Source: JAUNSR01 sp036655355
GTDB lineage: Bacteria > Bacteroidota > Bacteroidia > Bacteroidales > JAUNSR01
NCBI GenBank assembly: GCA_036655355.1
Contig: JAVVQG010000005.1
Coordinates: 124,001 to 188,000, forward strand
Length of the DNA: 64,000 nt
Reading direction: 5' to 3'
Below, in pieces: positions 54,812 through 63,884 of this stretch. Position numbers and translations under genes: made by a program. The notes under the pieces are model-generated. The model searched no databases. It was not told the origin of the DNA and was given only the letters and a program-made list of their open reading frames with translations. Numbering within the stretch: position 1 is the stretch's first letter; each line of letters starts with the position of its first letter.

Positions 54812-56752
54812 TTATTTAAAAATCATTTTATAACTAATTTCTGATACAATTTCATTCCTTAGAAATTTACGTTTTTCTATTCTGTAGTTTATACACAATT
54901 GATCGTAATACCGAGCCTTCTCGGATGTTTCTGCTCCTTTATATCTACAATTCAAGGGAGTAGAACTAATTATAACTACAGAAGAATCAATTAAAAGTCG
55001 ATTTGCAGAAAATAGAATATCTTTTTTTGATACCGGATTAAATACAAAATGATTTTTAGGCGTTTGAATTATCCGTTTATGTTGTTCATAAATCCAATAT
55101 GGGTTATTTAAAAGGAAAAATGAAGAGGTGGCAATTTCCTTGATATTTAGATCTGAAGTTGCAATTAATGTTTCTTGAACTGATAAAGTATCATTGCTTG
55201 AAGATATTCTATAGACCCCTTTCACTCTATTTCCATAAGCTACATCAAGAAGGGCTTTAAATGAGGTTGAATCTGTTTCTAAGGATATATTTTTCAATTT
55301 TGCACCAACAGGTTGTTCATTCTCCAAAATAATAGTGCCAAAACCAGAATCATTCTCAGGTGAAAACAGACGATCCTTTTGGTTTCTTCCGACCAAAAGC
55401 ATTAAATTCTTTCCATAAGATAAAGAATGAATACTTTTCTCAGTCTTATTCATTACAATTTTGCCATATACTAAATCGCGAATACCAAGGTTAGGCTTGG
55501 ATTTCAGACTTGACGTTTTATTAAATTGCATAGCTAACCAAGCATTGCACCACCAAAAGAGCAAATGTTCCTGGGTTGAAGAGAAGAAATATTCTCCCTT
55601 ACTATATGTATTCCCTTGAGGATTTCTTTCCTGCATTCTTTCAATAGTATCCATACACTGATTTGCATAATCATATGAATCTTTATCTTGAAATATCATA
55701 TTCATCAGAGCATGATTTAAAATCCAATCAGCATTTCTGAAAATTCTCCAGTCTTGACCCGAAGGATAATATAATCCACCATCTGGTAATATGAGGTATT
55801 TTAAATTATCATATAGACCTTGAATTCCGAATTTTAGAAAATCAGGTATCTCTACTCCACGCATCTTATAATCTAATGCAATCTGTGCTGATAAAATAAA
55901 AGATGACATATAATCAGGATGTACAATTCCATGATTTTCTAATGTGTAATCATCAAATAGATTTGCTTCATTGAAAGAAGATAAATTAACTCCATCAATG
56001 TTTTTATCAGAAAGTAAATCAATCGGTCTTATGTAAGCTGAAACCACCCATTTTTTTTGAGCTTCGCGCCAAAGTTCACACCGAGTGTCTAGAGGCATTA
56101 ATAATGGAGCTATTGCTAGAATCTGGGCATTCCATGCATTCTCTTCGCATTTTGTATCGAATTCAAGTTGCATTGGGGGCATTTTAGACAAGACAATATC
56201 TGCTTCATAACTAACTATCCGTAAAATTCCTTCACAAATATCTTTCGGAAGATCATTCCACATCCAATAGGCACCTCTACCCAGAATGTATGCCCAATGA
56301 GCTGATTGAAATTGCCCCCCCCAGCGTGAACGATCTGTTAAACGAATTCTACCCATAATATGTTTTCTAATCATACATCTCATCATAGGTATTATAAACT
56401 GCTCTTTAAGTTCATTGCGTTCAATACCGACAATCAATGGATTATAGTCTCCATAGGTATATAAGAATGCAAAACCAGCAACAGCGGTTACATTTGGACG
56501 TATATTTTCTTCCTCTTTCCCATATTCAGTAAGAAGTTTAATGTTATCATTCCCATTCAATGAGCGCACTGTCCCTAATAAATAAGAAGCTTGTTTTTGC
56601 ATACTTATATATAATCTATCAGCACATTTTTGCCAAAGTGAATCATTCTCACTTTTCAAAGAAGGATAAAGATCGGCCTTTGTCAATGCTTGATCCTTAA
56701 CACAAGAAGTACATAATAAAAAAACACATATAACAGAAAATAAGTATTTCAT
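54812..56752 (-). CDS. Surface lipoprotein, toroid-type polysaccharide lyase/hydrolase-like
   Basis: A 646-residue lipoprotein (signal ends VFLLCTSC, Cys17, followed by VKDQ, close to the surface-export signal). Residues about 60-420 are helical with SRWGGQFQSAHWAYILG, CEENAWNAQ, NHGIVHPDYMSS and YYPSGQDW, a spread of aromatic, His, Asn and Tyr residues like (alpha/alpha)6-toroid lyases and heparinase-like proteins. The last 220 residues are beta-rich. It may cut or trim the polysaccharide of this cluster outside the cell. The start overlaps the glycosyltransferase gene by 4 bases. Enzyme class is inferred. Confidence 0.62.
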   Translation of the reverse strand: MKYLFSVICVFLLCTSCVKDQALTKADLYPSLKSENDSLWQKCADRLYISMQKQASYLLGTVRSLNGNDNIKLLTEYGKEEENIRPNVTAVAGFAFLYTYGDYNPLIVGIERNELKEQFIIPMMRCMIRKHIMGRIRLTDRSRWGGQFQSAHWAYILGRGAYWMWNDLPKDICEGILRIVSYEADIVLSKMPPMQLEFDTKCEENAWNAQILAIAPLLMPLDTRCELWREAQKKWVVSAYIRPIDLLSDKNIDGVNLSSFNEANLFDDYTLENHGIVHPDYMSSFILSAQIALDYKMRGVEIPDFLKFGIQGLYDNLKYLILPDGGLYYPSGQDWRIFRNADWILNHALMNMIFQDKDSYDYANQCMDTIERMQERNPQGNTYSKGEYFFSSTQEHLLFWWCNAWLAMQFNKTSSLKSKPNLGIRDLVYGKIVMNKTEKSIHSLSYGKNLMLLVGRNQKDRLFSPENDSGFGTIILENEQPVGAKLKNISLETDSTSFKALLDVAYGNRVKGVYRISSSNDTLSVQETLIATSDLNIKEIATSSFFLLNNPYWIYEQHKRIIQTPKNHFVFNPVSKKDILFSANRLLIDSSVVIISSTPLNCRYKGAETSEKARYYDQLCINYRIEKRKFLRNEIVSEISYKMIFK

Positions 56753-57672
56753 CTTAAATAATCAATTAGATGATAATGAGATAATACGGAGCGAATCTGA
56801 ATATCATTTTGTCCATTTGTCAGATTATGGAAGGCTAAAGTCTCTGGATTTTCTGGCATTAACATATAATCCACATAATCAAGATTACCCGTATAATTTT
56901 TAATTCTCTTTTTTAACGTATTATTCTTCACTGACATAGCCCAAAACCAGATATCATCTGCAAATGGTGATAAATACTCAAATTTATTCTTGTCAATCGC
57001 ATCATCATCTAATGAATGCGGAGGAAATAGAACACCTGCACCTGTAGTTGGAAATATTAAATGAGAGCATTCAATGGATGGTACCTGAGATTCTCTATTC
57101 CAATTTTTATAAGGGTTAATATCTCCTTTTTCATTAAACGTAATCTTCAATGCACGGTGACAATGAATAACCCTAGGTTCTTCTTTATAAGCATTATATA
57201 GTTCTTCCAACCATCTCTTTTCATAAAAAAGGTCATCGTCCGCTGTGACTAAAACAGATTCAGGGAATTCCATTAAAGCTGGAACCAATTTTTTATATGA
57301 ATGTAAATCTTCACAAAAACGAATTTGAACTCCTTTGCGAATACAACATCGCACTAAAAATGGAAGATTATTCTTATTCCAATTTCTATTATCTAGCCAG
57401 AGTATTATACGCGATGGTTTCTTTGTCTGATTTAGAAGTGTAAATAATGTGTAATGAACTGTTGTTAAAACCCTACGTCCATAACTTGTTAATGTTATTA
57501 TAAGTTCAACATCTTCTTTTTTATTCTTTGAAATGCCACAGAATGGAATAAATATTAATTGTAAATCAATTAAAAACTTACGTGTAGGAAGAGTAAACTC
57601 ATAAGTTTTACCTCTTAGTTTATTGAAGAGGATAAGTATGATATTCTTTGCTATAGATAAATATTTTCTCAT
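56749..57672 (-). CDS. Glycosyltransferase-like protein (ITLTSYGRR type)
   Basis: A 307-residue protein. An N-terminal hydrophobic stretch (about residues 6-18) is followed by ELIITLTSYGRR, the opening strand of a GT-A domain, PSRIILWLD, and LVTADDDLFYEKRW, an acidic D-D-D metal site. SPFADDIWFWAM follows later, as in GT-A enzymes of Bacteroidota capsule clusters. It starts 3 bases after the ABC ATPase gene and overlaps the lipoprotein gene by 4 bases. Donor unknown. Confidence 0.75.
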   Translation of the reverse strand: MRKYLSIAKNIILILFNKLRGKTYEFTLPTRKFLIDLQLIFIPFCGISKNKKEDVELIITLTSYGRRVLTTVHYTLFTLLNQTKKPSRIILWLDNRNWNKNNLPFLVRCCIRKGVQIRFCEDLHSYKKLVPALMEFPESVLVTADDDLFYEKRWLEELYNAYKEEPRVIHCHRALKITFNEKGDINPYKNWNRESQVPSIECSHLIFPTTGAGVLFPPHSLDDDAIDKNKFEYLSPFADDIWFWAMSVKNNTLKKRIKNYTGNLDYVDYMLMPENPETLAFHNLTNGQNDIQIRSVLSHYHLIDYLR

Positions 57673-57675
57673 ATT

Positions 57676-58965
57676 TTATAATCTAAAGTACCCATCAATT
57701 AATGGCATATTGGCATCTCGAATTACTCGTCCGGTATTCCAATAATCAGAAGATATTACCTTAATTGGCATCAACACATCAAAACAATCACAGAAGTTAC
57801 TTAACTGTGTATCTTTATAATGTGAAAAAAGACGCAAATAATAAGTTCCACCACGAAGCATCAACTTTGGAATAACTAATTCAATTTTATTTTCAGAAGA
57901 ATCATATATTGTTTTAACTTCATCTGATATAAATTGTCCTAAATACTCTTGATGAGGACCAAGAATTGTTATCCCAATGATGAGATCATTTTTCTTTATA
58001 CTAAAATCATTTATTTGATAATCAAGATTAATTTTAATATAATCACCAGACAACACAGTATCGACTTTTTCTCCCCGTTTATCCAGAAGTGTTACTTTCG
58101 TAAATCGAATTTTACCATTTCCTTTTCTGTCATGACGATTTAATAAATCTGTTTCATTTATTTCGGAAAAATTATCAGATAAATAATTTGTAACAGCATC
58201 CTCTGCTAATCCAGAAAATACAACTCCCCCATCCTTCATTACGATGCCTTTATTACAGAGACTTCGGATTGATCCCATATTATGACTTACAAACAAAACC
58301 GTACGTCCTTCTCCTTTGCTTACGTCCTGCATTTTTCCGATCGCTTTTTTCTGAAATTCGGCATCCCCTACCGCTAATACTTCATCGACTACCAATATTT
58401 CGGGTTCGAGATGGGCAGCGATGGCAAATCCGAGGCGTACGGTCATACCTGAAGAGTAACGTTTGGCAGGCGTATCCAAATAACGCTCCACTCCGGAAAA
58501 ATCAACTATTTCATCAAGTTTACGGGTTATTTCGGCTTTCGTCATCCCCAGAATCGCACCATTCATATAGATATTTTCTCGTCCGGTAAGTTCGGGATGA
58601 AAACCGGTACCAACCTCTAGTAAAGAGGCAATACGACCTTTTGCACAGATTCGACCGGTAGTGGGGGAAGTTACTTTAGAGAGAATTTTAAGTAATGTGG
58701 ATTTACCGGCTCCATTTTTACCGATAATACCGAGTACTTCGCCCTGACGAACACTGAAATCGATATCTTTCAATGCCCATACATAGTCGCTGGTACCTTT
58801 TTTGGTACGGTCGTTGGTCTCGCCAATCTTAAGATACGGATCCTCATGACCTAAGACGACTGTTTGCCACCATCGATTCAAGTCATGAGAGAGCGTGCGG
58901 GTGCTGACCAATCCCAAGCGGTATTGTTTGCTTATATTTTCAAATTTGATTGCGGTATCAGACAT
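57676..58965 (-). CDS. Polysaccharide ABC exporter ATPase, Wzt/TagH-like
   Basis: A 429-residue ATPase. Walker A is GIIGKNGAGKSTLL near residue 80, the signature YSSGMTVRLGFA near 170, Walker B ILVVDEVLAVGD near 190. The C-terminal 170 residues are beta-rich and resemble the Wzt carbohydrate-binding domain that recognises the finished chain end before export. With the permease at 58989 it moves lipid-linked glycan across the inner membrane. The first 30 residues form the usual gate helix. GC content is higher in the first two thirds than in the C-terminal third, so the sugar-reading end may be of separate origin. Confidence 0.92.
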   Translation of the reverse strand: MSDTAIKFENISKQYRLGLVSTRTLSHDLNRWWQTVVLGHEDPYLKIGETNDRTKKGTSDYVWALKDIDFSVRQGEVLGIIGKNGAGKSTLLKILSKVTSPTTGRICAKGRIASLLEVGTGFHPELTGRENIYMNGAILGMTKAEITRKLDEIVDFSGVERYLDTPAKRYSSGMTVRLGFAIAAHLEPEILVVDEVLAVGDAEFQKKAIGKMQDVSKGEGRTVLFVSHNMGSIRSLCNKGIVMKDGGVVFSGLAEDAVTNYLSDNFSEINETDLLNRHDRKGNGKIRFTKVTLLDKRGEKVDTVLSGDYIKINLDYQINDFSIKKNDLIIGITILGPHQEYLGQFISDEVKTIYDSSENKIELVIPKLMLRGGTYYLRLFSHYKDTQLSNFCDCFDVLMPIKVISSDYWNTGRVIRDANMPLIDGYFRL

Positions 58966-58988
58966 AATGATGATTATTTTTAGAATGA

Positions 58989-59831
58989 CTAAACAGTGTC
59001 CATAAAACTACGTTGGACACGATTAAAGACCACTATACCCACAGTAAGGAGAAGGAACGTGAAAGTGAGACTGTATCCTAACTGCATCCAGTTGAAAGAG
59101 CCAACTCCCAAGGTGGCGTATTTAAACGCTTCGAAAACGGGAGTAACGGGATTAAGCGCCATGATCATCTGTTTGCGGGGCGACATCAGACTCAACGGAT
59201 AGATTACTGGTGTAGCATACATCCAGAGTTGAATTACGAACGAGAATAAGATTGTCAAATCGCGATATTTGGTTGTCATCGACGAGATCAAAATTCCAAA
59301 CCCGAGACTTTGAATAGCCAGTATTCCCACGAGAAATGGCGTAAGAAGAAGGTAAATATTCGGGGATACGTCGGTTCCGATAATCACATAATAGAGGTAT
59401 ACGATTACAAAAAGCAACAGCTGAATTCCCAACCTTATTAGATTTGAGAACACGGTGGATAACGGAGAGATGAGTCTCGGAAAATATACTTTCCCGAAGA
59501 TTCCCTGATTTGCCACAAAGACGTTCGACGTCATGGTAAGGCAACCGGAAAAGTAATTCCATAAACTAATCCCAACCAGATAAAAAAGCGGTTGAGGAAC
59601 TCCGTCAGTGGGGATTCCTGCAATTCCGCCAAAAACAATCATAAACATAATTGTGGTCATCGCAGGTTGGATAAAAAACCAAAGAGGTCCCAGAATGGTC
59701 TGCTTGTACTGAGTAATGATATCTCTTTTCACAAACAACCAGAAAAGATCCTTATACTGAATCAATTCTTTAAGGTTCAGTTCAAAAAGTCCATTTTTAG
59801 GCTTTATTTCAATATCCCACTGTTCATTCAT
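58989..59831 (-). CDS. Polysaccharide ABC exporter permease, Wzm-like
   Basis: A 280-residue ABC-2 permease with six predicted membrane helices. The cytoplasmic N-terminus has YKDLFWLFVKRDIITQYKQ, the conserved coupling region, followed by GPLWFFIQPAM. It pairs with the ATPase gene 23 bases downstream. Its start overlaps the phosphatase gene by 8 bases. It moves the glycan or its lipid-linked chain to the periplasm. Confidence 0.92.
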   Translation of the reverse strand: MNEQWDIEIKPKNGLFELNLKELIQYKDLFWLFVKRDIITQYKQTILGPLWFFIQPAMTTIMFMIVFGGIAGIPTDGVPQPLFYLVGISLWNYFSGCLTMTSNVFVANQGIFGKVYFPRLISPLSTVFSNLIRLGIQLLLFVIVYLYYVIIGTDVSPNIYLLLTPFLVGILAIQSLGFGILISSMTTKYRDLTILFSFVIQLWMYATPVIYPLSLMSPRKQMIMALNPVTPVFEAFKYATLGVGSFNWMQLGYSLTFTFLLLTVGIVVFNRVQRSFMDTV

Positions 59832-60549
59832 ATTTGTAGTAATTCATTTTATGAAGGTATTCCCCCACTCTTTTTGCACTCCTTGACCATAGGAATTCAC
59901 GGATTTCAGCTACATGCTCCACATTGTGTGCATCACTTGCCACAAAGTCAATCTGACCGGCCTTGAGCAATTCATTGGCTGCATTTTGTACATCTCGGCC
60001 GTAATGTCCGGCAAAAGAGAGGAGATTTACTTGAATGCGACAATCGCGATCACGCAATGCCCGACACCTCCCCACCAGATTATCTTGGAAGTGGGAATAG
60101 CGCTCGGGATGTGCCAGAATTGGAAAATAGCCACGTGCTTGTGATTGAAGAATCGCCTCATCGAAGAAGGGTGAAGGGTTGAAAAAATGGTGTTCAACAA
60201 GTAAAGATCGGTCCGGAGCACTCAACAAATCATCCGCTTCAATTAAAGGCAGAATCAACTGAGAAACACGATATTCGGCAGCAACCGACAATTGCATCTT
60301 GAGATGTTCTTCCTGCACCAACTGTTTCAATTGTTCGAGTAAAGGGCAAATCGAATCGCGGTTGTTCGGCATATAGGGCGGAGCGATGTGTGGTGTAATC
60401 GTCATGTGACGTACCCCCAGATCCGACATCCGACGAATAATTTCGAGAGATTCATCGAAAGTTTTTACGCCATCGTCAATGCCGGGCAGGATATGTGAAT
60501 GAATGTCGTGCTCGTATGAAAACCATTGTCTGTTTTTCCGGAACCACAT
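59824..60549 (-). CDS. PHP-type tyrosine-protein phosphatase, CpsB/YwqE-like
   Basis: A 241-residue metal-dependent phosphatase that removes phosphate from the tyrosine tail of the BY-kinase. The motifs are HDIHSHILPGIDDGVK (near residue 13-28), ITPHIAPP, ILAHPERY and VASDAHNV, all metal ligands of the PHP fold. The start overlaps the wzc stop by 1 base, which ties kinase and phosphatase expression. Confidence 0.93.
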   Translation of the reverse strand: MWFRKNRQWFSYEHDIHSHILPGIDDGVKTFDESLEIIRRMSDLGVRHMTITPHIAPPYMPNNRDSICPLLEQLKQLVQEEHLKMQLSVAAEYRVSQLILPLIEADDLLSAPDRSLLVEHHFFNPSPFFDEAILQSQARGYFPILAHPERYSHFQDNLVGRCRALRDRDCRIQVNLLSFAGHYGRDVQNAANELLKAGQIDFVASDAHNVEHVAEIREFLWSRSAKRVGEYLHKMNYYKYE

Positions 60550-62975
60550 TATGCTGTTTCAATTTTATCGTTTGTTTCTTTCTTCTGCTTCTTTGAATAG
60601 TCGCTATAGTATCCTCCTTTTCCGGATCCGTAACCGTAGCCATAACCATAGCCGTAGCCATACCCGTAACCATAGCCATACCCATACAGACCGCCTCCAC
60701 GACTGATATCATTCAATACGATGGCTACATTAAAGAGTCTTTTTTCCTGTTCGAAATCGTTCAAGAGTTTGAGTGCCTGTTTGTCTAGTTTATTGGCGCG
60801 AACCACATAGATACATGCATCGGTATATTTGGCAATCGAGAATCCGTCTGACAGCATTCCCACAGGAGGGGTATCGACGATGATGTAATCGTATTCTGTT
60901 CTCAGTTTCGCCAAAAGTTCTTTAAACTTTTCACTTCCGATAAGCTGAGCCGGGTTTGGCGGTACTTTCCCTGCGAATACAAGATCGATATTTCCTAAAC
61001 CACCGGTCTTTTCAGGGAGAGTCACGGAATGTGTCAGTTCACTGATGTTCTCTTTCAAACCCGCAAGATATGCGGAGAGTCCTGTATGGTTTTTCTCCTT
61101 ATAGAACTCGTTGACCGAAGGATTACGTAGGTCACCCCCCAATACAATCACCCGTTTACCAGATTGAGAAAGGGTAACAGCCAAATGAGATGCAACCATC
61201 GATTTCCCTTCGCCCGGAATGGTGGAAGTGACCATCAATACCGCTCCGCGACCGGGTTGGGGCGATACCATATAGTTTAATTTCTCACGGATCATGTTAC
61301 GCGATTCCTGGATATCGAAATCTTCTACAAATACGGATGTCTTATCGGATTTCATGTGTGGAATACCTCCCAATATAGAGATGTTGGTGGCTTTTTTCAC
61401 ATCTTCGATCACACGTACTTTGGTATCAAAAATCAAAGCCATATAGAGCATCAGCGAGGGTATCAGAAATCCGATCAACAGGGAAATCCCCATAATCTTG
61501 GTAGGGTTTACATTGCCGACACCATAAGATCTTGTTTTTGTGATAAATGCCAATGAAGGCTGGTAACTCTGTTTCGTGATCTCGGCTTCCTCTCGTTTCT
61601 GGAGCATGTAGATGAACAGTTTCTCTTTAATTTCCTGTTGCCGGGAGATGGATCGGAATTGTTTCTGTTGGGTCGGTGCGCGGTAGATCTGTGCATTGGC
61701 CTGGTTTTCACCTTTCATCGCCAGTTGGTATTCATAATCAAGTAACCCTTCTGCCTCGGTAACGGTTTGAAGCACGCTACTGCGGAGGTTATCAATCTGA
61801 GAAGTGACGCGCGCAACCGTAGGAGAATTCTCATTTGCATTCCCCAATAATTTATTTCGTTTAAGTATCAATTCATTGTATTGCGAAACCGTTGCGGTCA
61901 ATACCGGATTGGGATTTCTAAAATTGGATGGCAGTAGGCGGTATCGTCCGTCCCCCATGTCACTCAAAAGATGTTTGATACTTGATAAAAGCTTCAATTC
62001 GGCTTGTACTTTCTGGACAGATTCCGAGGAAGCTTGCTTTTGTTGAAGCGCGAATCCCACACTTTCGCCTTGGGCAAGAAATTGATTTTGTTGCTGAAAG
62101 TGAACCACGGTCGTTTCAGCCGAATCAAGTTCCAGATTTATTTTCTCAAGTCGCTCATTAATGAATTTTGAGGTGTTATTGAAAACAAATTGTTTCTTCT
62201 CTATGCCTTTCTTATTGTAAATCTCCACTAATGTATTTAAAAGTTCTACTCCACGGCGCGGGGCCTGATCGGAGAGTGATAACGTAAGTGTTCCGGCATT
62301 TTCATTGTCGATTGAGATTTGCAAAGCACTTAGGAAACTCCCTGCAGCGGCTTCATACGAACAGCTGCGTACGAGAACGGAACCTTCAAATTCGGGATTT
62401 ACCACATCTACGGTAAATTTATCGTATCCGATCTCGAATGTGCCACCACTTTTCCCCTTATAGATGGTTTTATCATCGGATGTGATGACTTCCACCGCTC
62501 CGTTGCCGAGGCAGTTTACAGTAAAGGAAGTATAGGCTGCATCTTCGGGCGTTTCATTCTTTATGAGCACTGGAGTATTTCTGAAATATTCCGATTCTCG
62601 GAACTTACCAATATGAAAATAACGGATCTGCAACCCCAACGATTTTACGACCTCTGTCATCAACTCTTCGGATCGCAACTGAAAAATCTCCTTTTCGAGC
62701 GATTTGGCTCCCTGACTTAGACCAACCTGTTTGAGGAGCAGGTTATCGGCAGATGTATTTCCGTCAAGATCTTGAATGATTATCTTTCCATATACTTGAT
62801 AAACAGGCACGCGACTCTTGCTGACATAGAAACCGACTGCCAGACAGATGGGTATTGATATGGCGAACCACCACCAATACTGAACCATTTTAGCTCTCAG
62901 TTTCCGATAATCAAATAACTCTACCCCGCCCGGGGTATTCTCCCCCTGTTTTGCATTTGGTAAATCCTTGAACAT
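60549..62975 (-). CDS. wzc: Polysaccharide co-polymerase and tyrosine autokinase, Wzc-like
   Basis: An 808-residue BY-kinase. It has two membrane helices (about residues 35-55 and 515-535) around a periplasmic coiled part, and a C-terminal kinase. Walker A is STIPGEGKSMVAS near 590, Walker A' is VIVLGGDLRNPS, and the B motif is YIIVDTPPVGMLSD. It controls chain length and gating of Wza. The tyrosine tail is unusual: ten Tyr-Gly pairs in a row, then GGYYSDYS (about residues 762-790). It starts 16 bases after the wza stop. Confidence 0.95.
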   Translation of the reverse strand: MFKDLPNAKQGENTPGGVELFDYRKLRAKMVQYWWWFAISIPICLAVGFYVSKSRVPVYQVYGKIIIQDLDGNTSADNLLLKQVGLSQGAKSLEKEIFQLRSEELMTEVVKSLGLQIRYFHIGKFRESEYFRNTPVLIKNETPEDAAYTSFTVNCLGNGAVEVITSDDKTIYKGKSGGTFEIGYDKFTVDVVNPEFEGSVLVRSCSYEAAAGSFLSALQISIDNENAGTLTLSLSDQAPRRGVELLNTLVEIYNKKGIEKKQFVFNNTSKFINERLEKINLELDSAETTVVHFQQQNQFLAQGESVGFALQQKQASSESVQKVQAELKLLSSIKHLLSDMGDGRYRLLPSNFRNPNPVLTATVSQYNELILKRNKLLGNANENSPTVARVTSQIDNLRSSVLQTVTEAEGLLDYEYQLAMKGENQANAQIYRAPTQQKQFRSISRQQEIKEKLFIYMLQKREEAEITKQSYQPSLAFITKTRSYGVGNVNPTKIMGISLLIGFLIPSLMLYMALIFDTKVRVIEDVKKATNISILGGIPHMKSDKTSVFVEDFDIQESRNMIREKLNYMVSPQPGRGAVLMVTSTIPGEGKSMVASHLAVTLSQSGKRVIVLGGDLRNPSVNEFYKEKNHTGLSAYLAGLKENISELTHSVTLPEKTGGLGNIDLVFAGKVPPNPAQLIGSEKFKELLAKLRTEYDYIIVDTPPVGMLSDGFSIAKYTDACIYVVRANKLDKQALKLLNDFEQEKRLFNVAIVLNDISRGGGLYGYGYGYGYGYGYGYGYGYGSGKGGYYSDYSKKQKKETNDKIETA
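60631..60690 (-). repeat. Sixty-base tract coding ten Tyr-Gly pairs
   Basis: On the minus strand ten consecutive TAY-GGN codon pairs form a degenerate 6-bp repeat. Both Tyr codons and all four Gly codons are used, so the repeat is kept at protein level and not by simple slippage. Confidence 0.85.
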
Positions 62976-62991
62976 ATCTTTTTGTTTTTTA

Positions 62992-63783
62992 TTAGCGTAC
63001 GAATATTGCTACCAACGCGATAGCCGACGATAAGATACTGAACATATAAGGCAAGAAGGAACTGGTGGTACCGTCTTGAATACCACTTCGGGATGGTTCT
63101 ACATACACAACATCATTTTGTTGCAGGTAGAAAAATTCAGAGTTAAAGATCGATGCGGAAGTAAGATTGAGACGTCCGTGCTGCACCTCTCCCCCTTTGT
63201 CTCGAACTACCAACACATTTTTGCGTTTACTTTTCAACGGCAAATCGCCTGCCATACCGATTGCGTCTAAGACAGATACTCGTTCTGTATTTACTCGATA
63301 TTTGCCTGGAGAACGTACGGCACCCAACATCGTGATGTGAAAGTTCATAAACTGGATGGTAACGGTGGGGTCCTTTATCTGTTCGCTCAATCTGGTCTGA
63401 AGGGTATCAACCAATTGATCGCGCGTCATTCCTTCAACTTTTAATCGTCCTAATGTTGGGAAGTCGATGCAACCGTTCCGGTCTACGATGTAGCCGGATG
63501 GTCCGTCTTGAGTCATACCTCCCACACCTTGCTGATACAGCGCGGTCATCGGGGTGTTGTAGGGTGCCGATACCTCCAGGTCTCCGCAGGAAACCACTAT
63601 TGAAAGCTTATCGTCTTTGGCGATCTTCATGTTATAGGTTTCCGTATTGGCGAGTGTACGGGCATTGTCTATATCGCGCAAAAGGACAATGTTGCGACGA
63701 CTTGCACAGGAGGAGAAAAGTAAAATGAGTAGCGTAGAAATGAGAAAGAGTCCTTTTTTATGGGTGTGACAAATATTATCCAT
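62992..63783 (-). CDS. wza: Polysaccharide export outer-membrane lipoprotein, Wza-like
   Basis: A 263-residue lipoprotein (signal ends LILLFSSC, Cys26) with a polysaccharide export domain: YNMKIAKDDKLSIVVSC, VDRNGCIDFPTLGRLKVEG, then two SLBB-like beta-grasp parts (ITMLGAVRSPGKYRV, NDVVYVEPS). The C-terminal hydrophobic helix (FSILSSAIALVAIFVR) probably spans the outer membrane. It is the first gene of the right cluster. Confidence 0.94.
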   Translation of the reverse strand: MDNICHTHKKGLFLISTLLILLFSSCASRRNIVLLRDIDNARTLANTETYNMKIAKDDKLSIVVSCGDLEVSAPYNTPMTALYQQGVGGMTQDGPSGYIVDRNGCIDFPTLGRLKVEGMTRDQLVDTLQTRLSEQIKDPTVTIQFMNFHITMLGAVRSPGKYRVNTERVSVLDAIGMAGDLPLKSKRKNVLVVRDKGGEVQHGRLNLTSASIFNSEFFYLQQNDVVYVEPSRSGIQDGTTSSFLPYMFSILSSAIALVAIFVR

Positions 63784-63848
63784 GGTAGCAAATGTTGATT
63801 TATTATTTTTTCGCTTAATTTTTATTAGGATAATGAGACGACTATTTA

Positions 63849-63884
63849 CAAATATATCTTTTTTACATTATTTATCATAACAAA
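63849..63884 (-). promoter_or_regulatory. Candidate promoter for the right polysaccharide cluster
   Basis: On the minus strand the -7 box TATATTTG (63849-63856) fits TAnnTTTG. A TTTG at 63881-63884 lies 24 bases upstream, slightly too far for the usual 19-21, so activity is not certain. Transcription would start near 63842, leaving about 58 bases to the wza ATG. The rest of the end of the window shows nothing else. Confidence 0.45.

Noticed and set aside
60601..60700. Simple slippage tract that switches wzc on and off
   Set aside because: The 6-bp units keep the frame at any number and use mixed codons, so loss or gain changes tail length without a frameshift.
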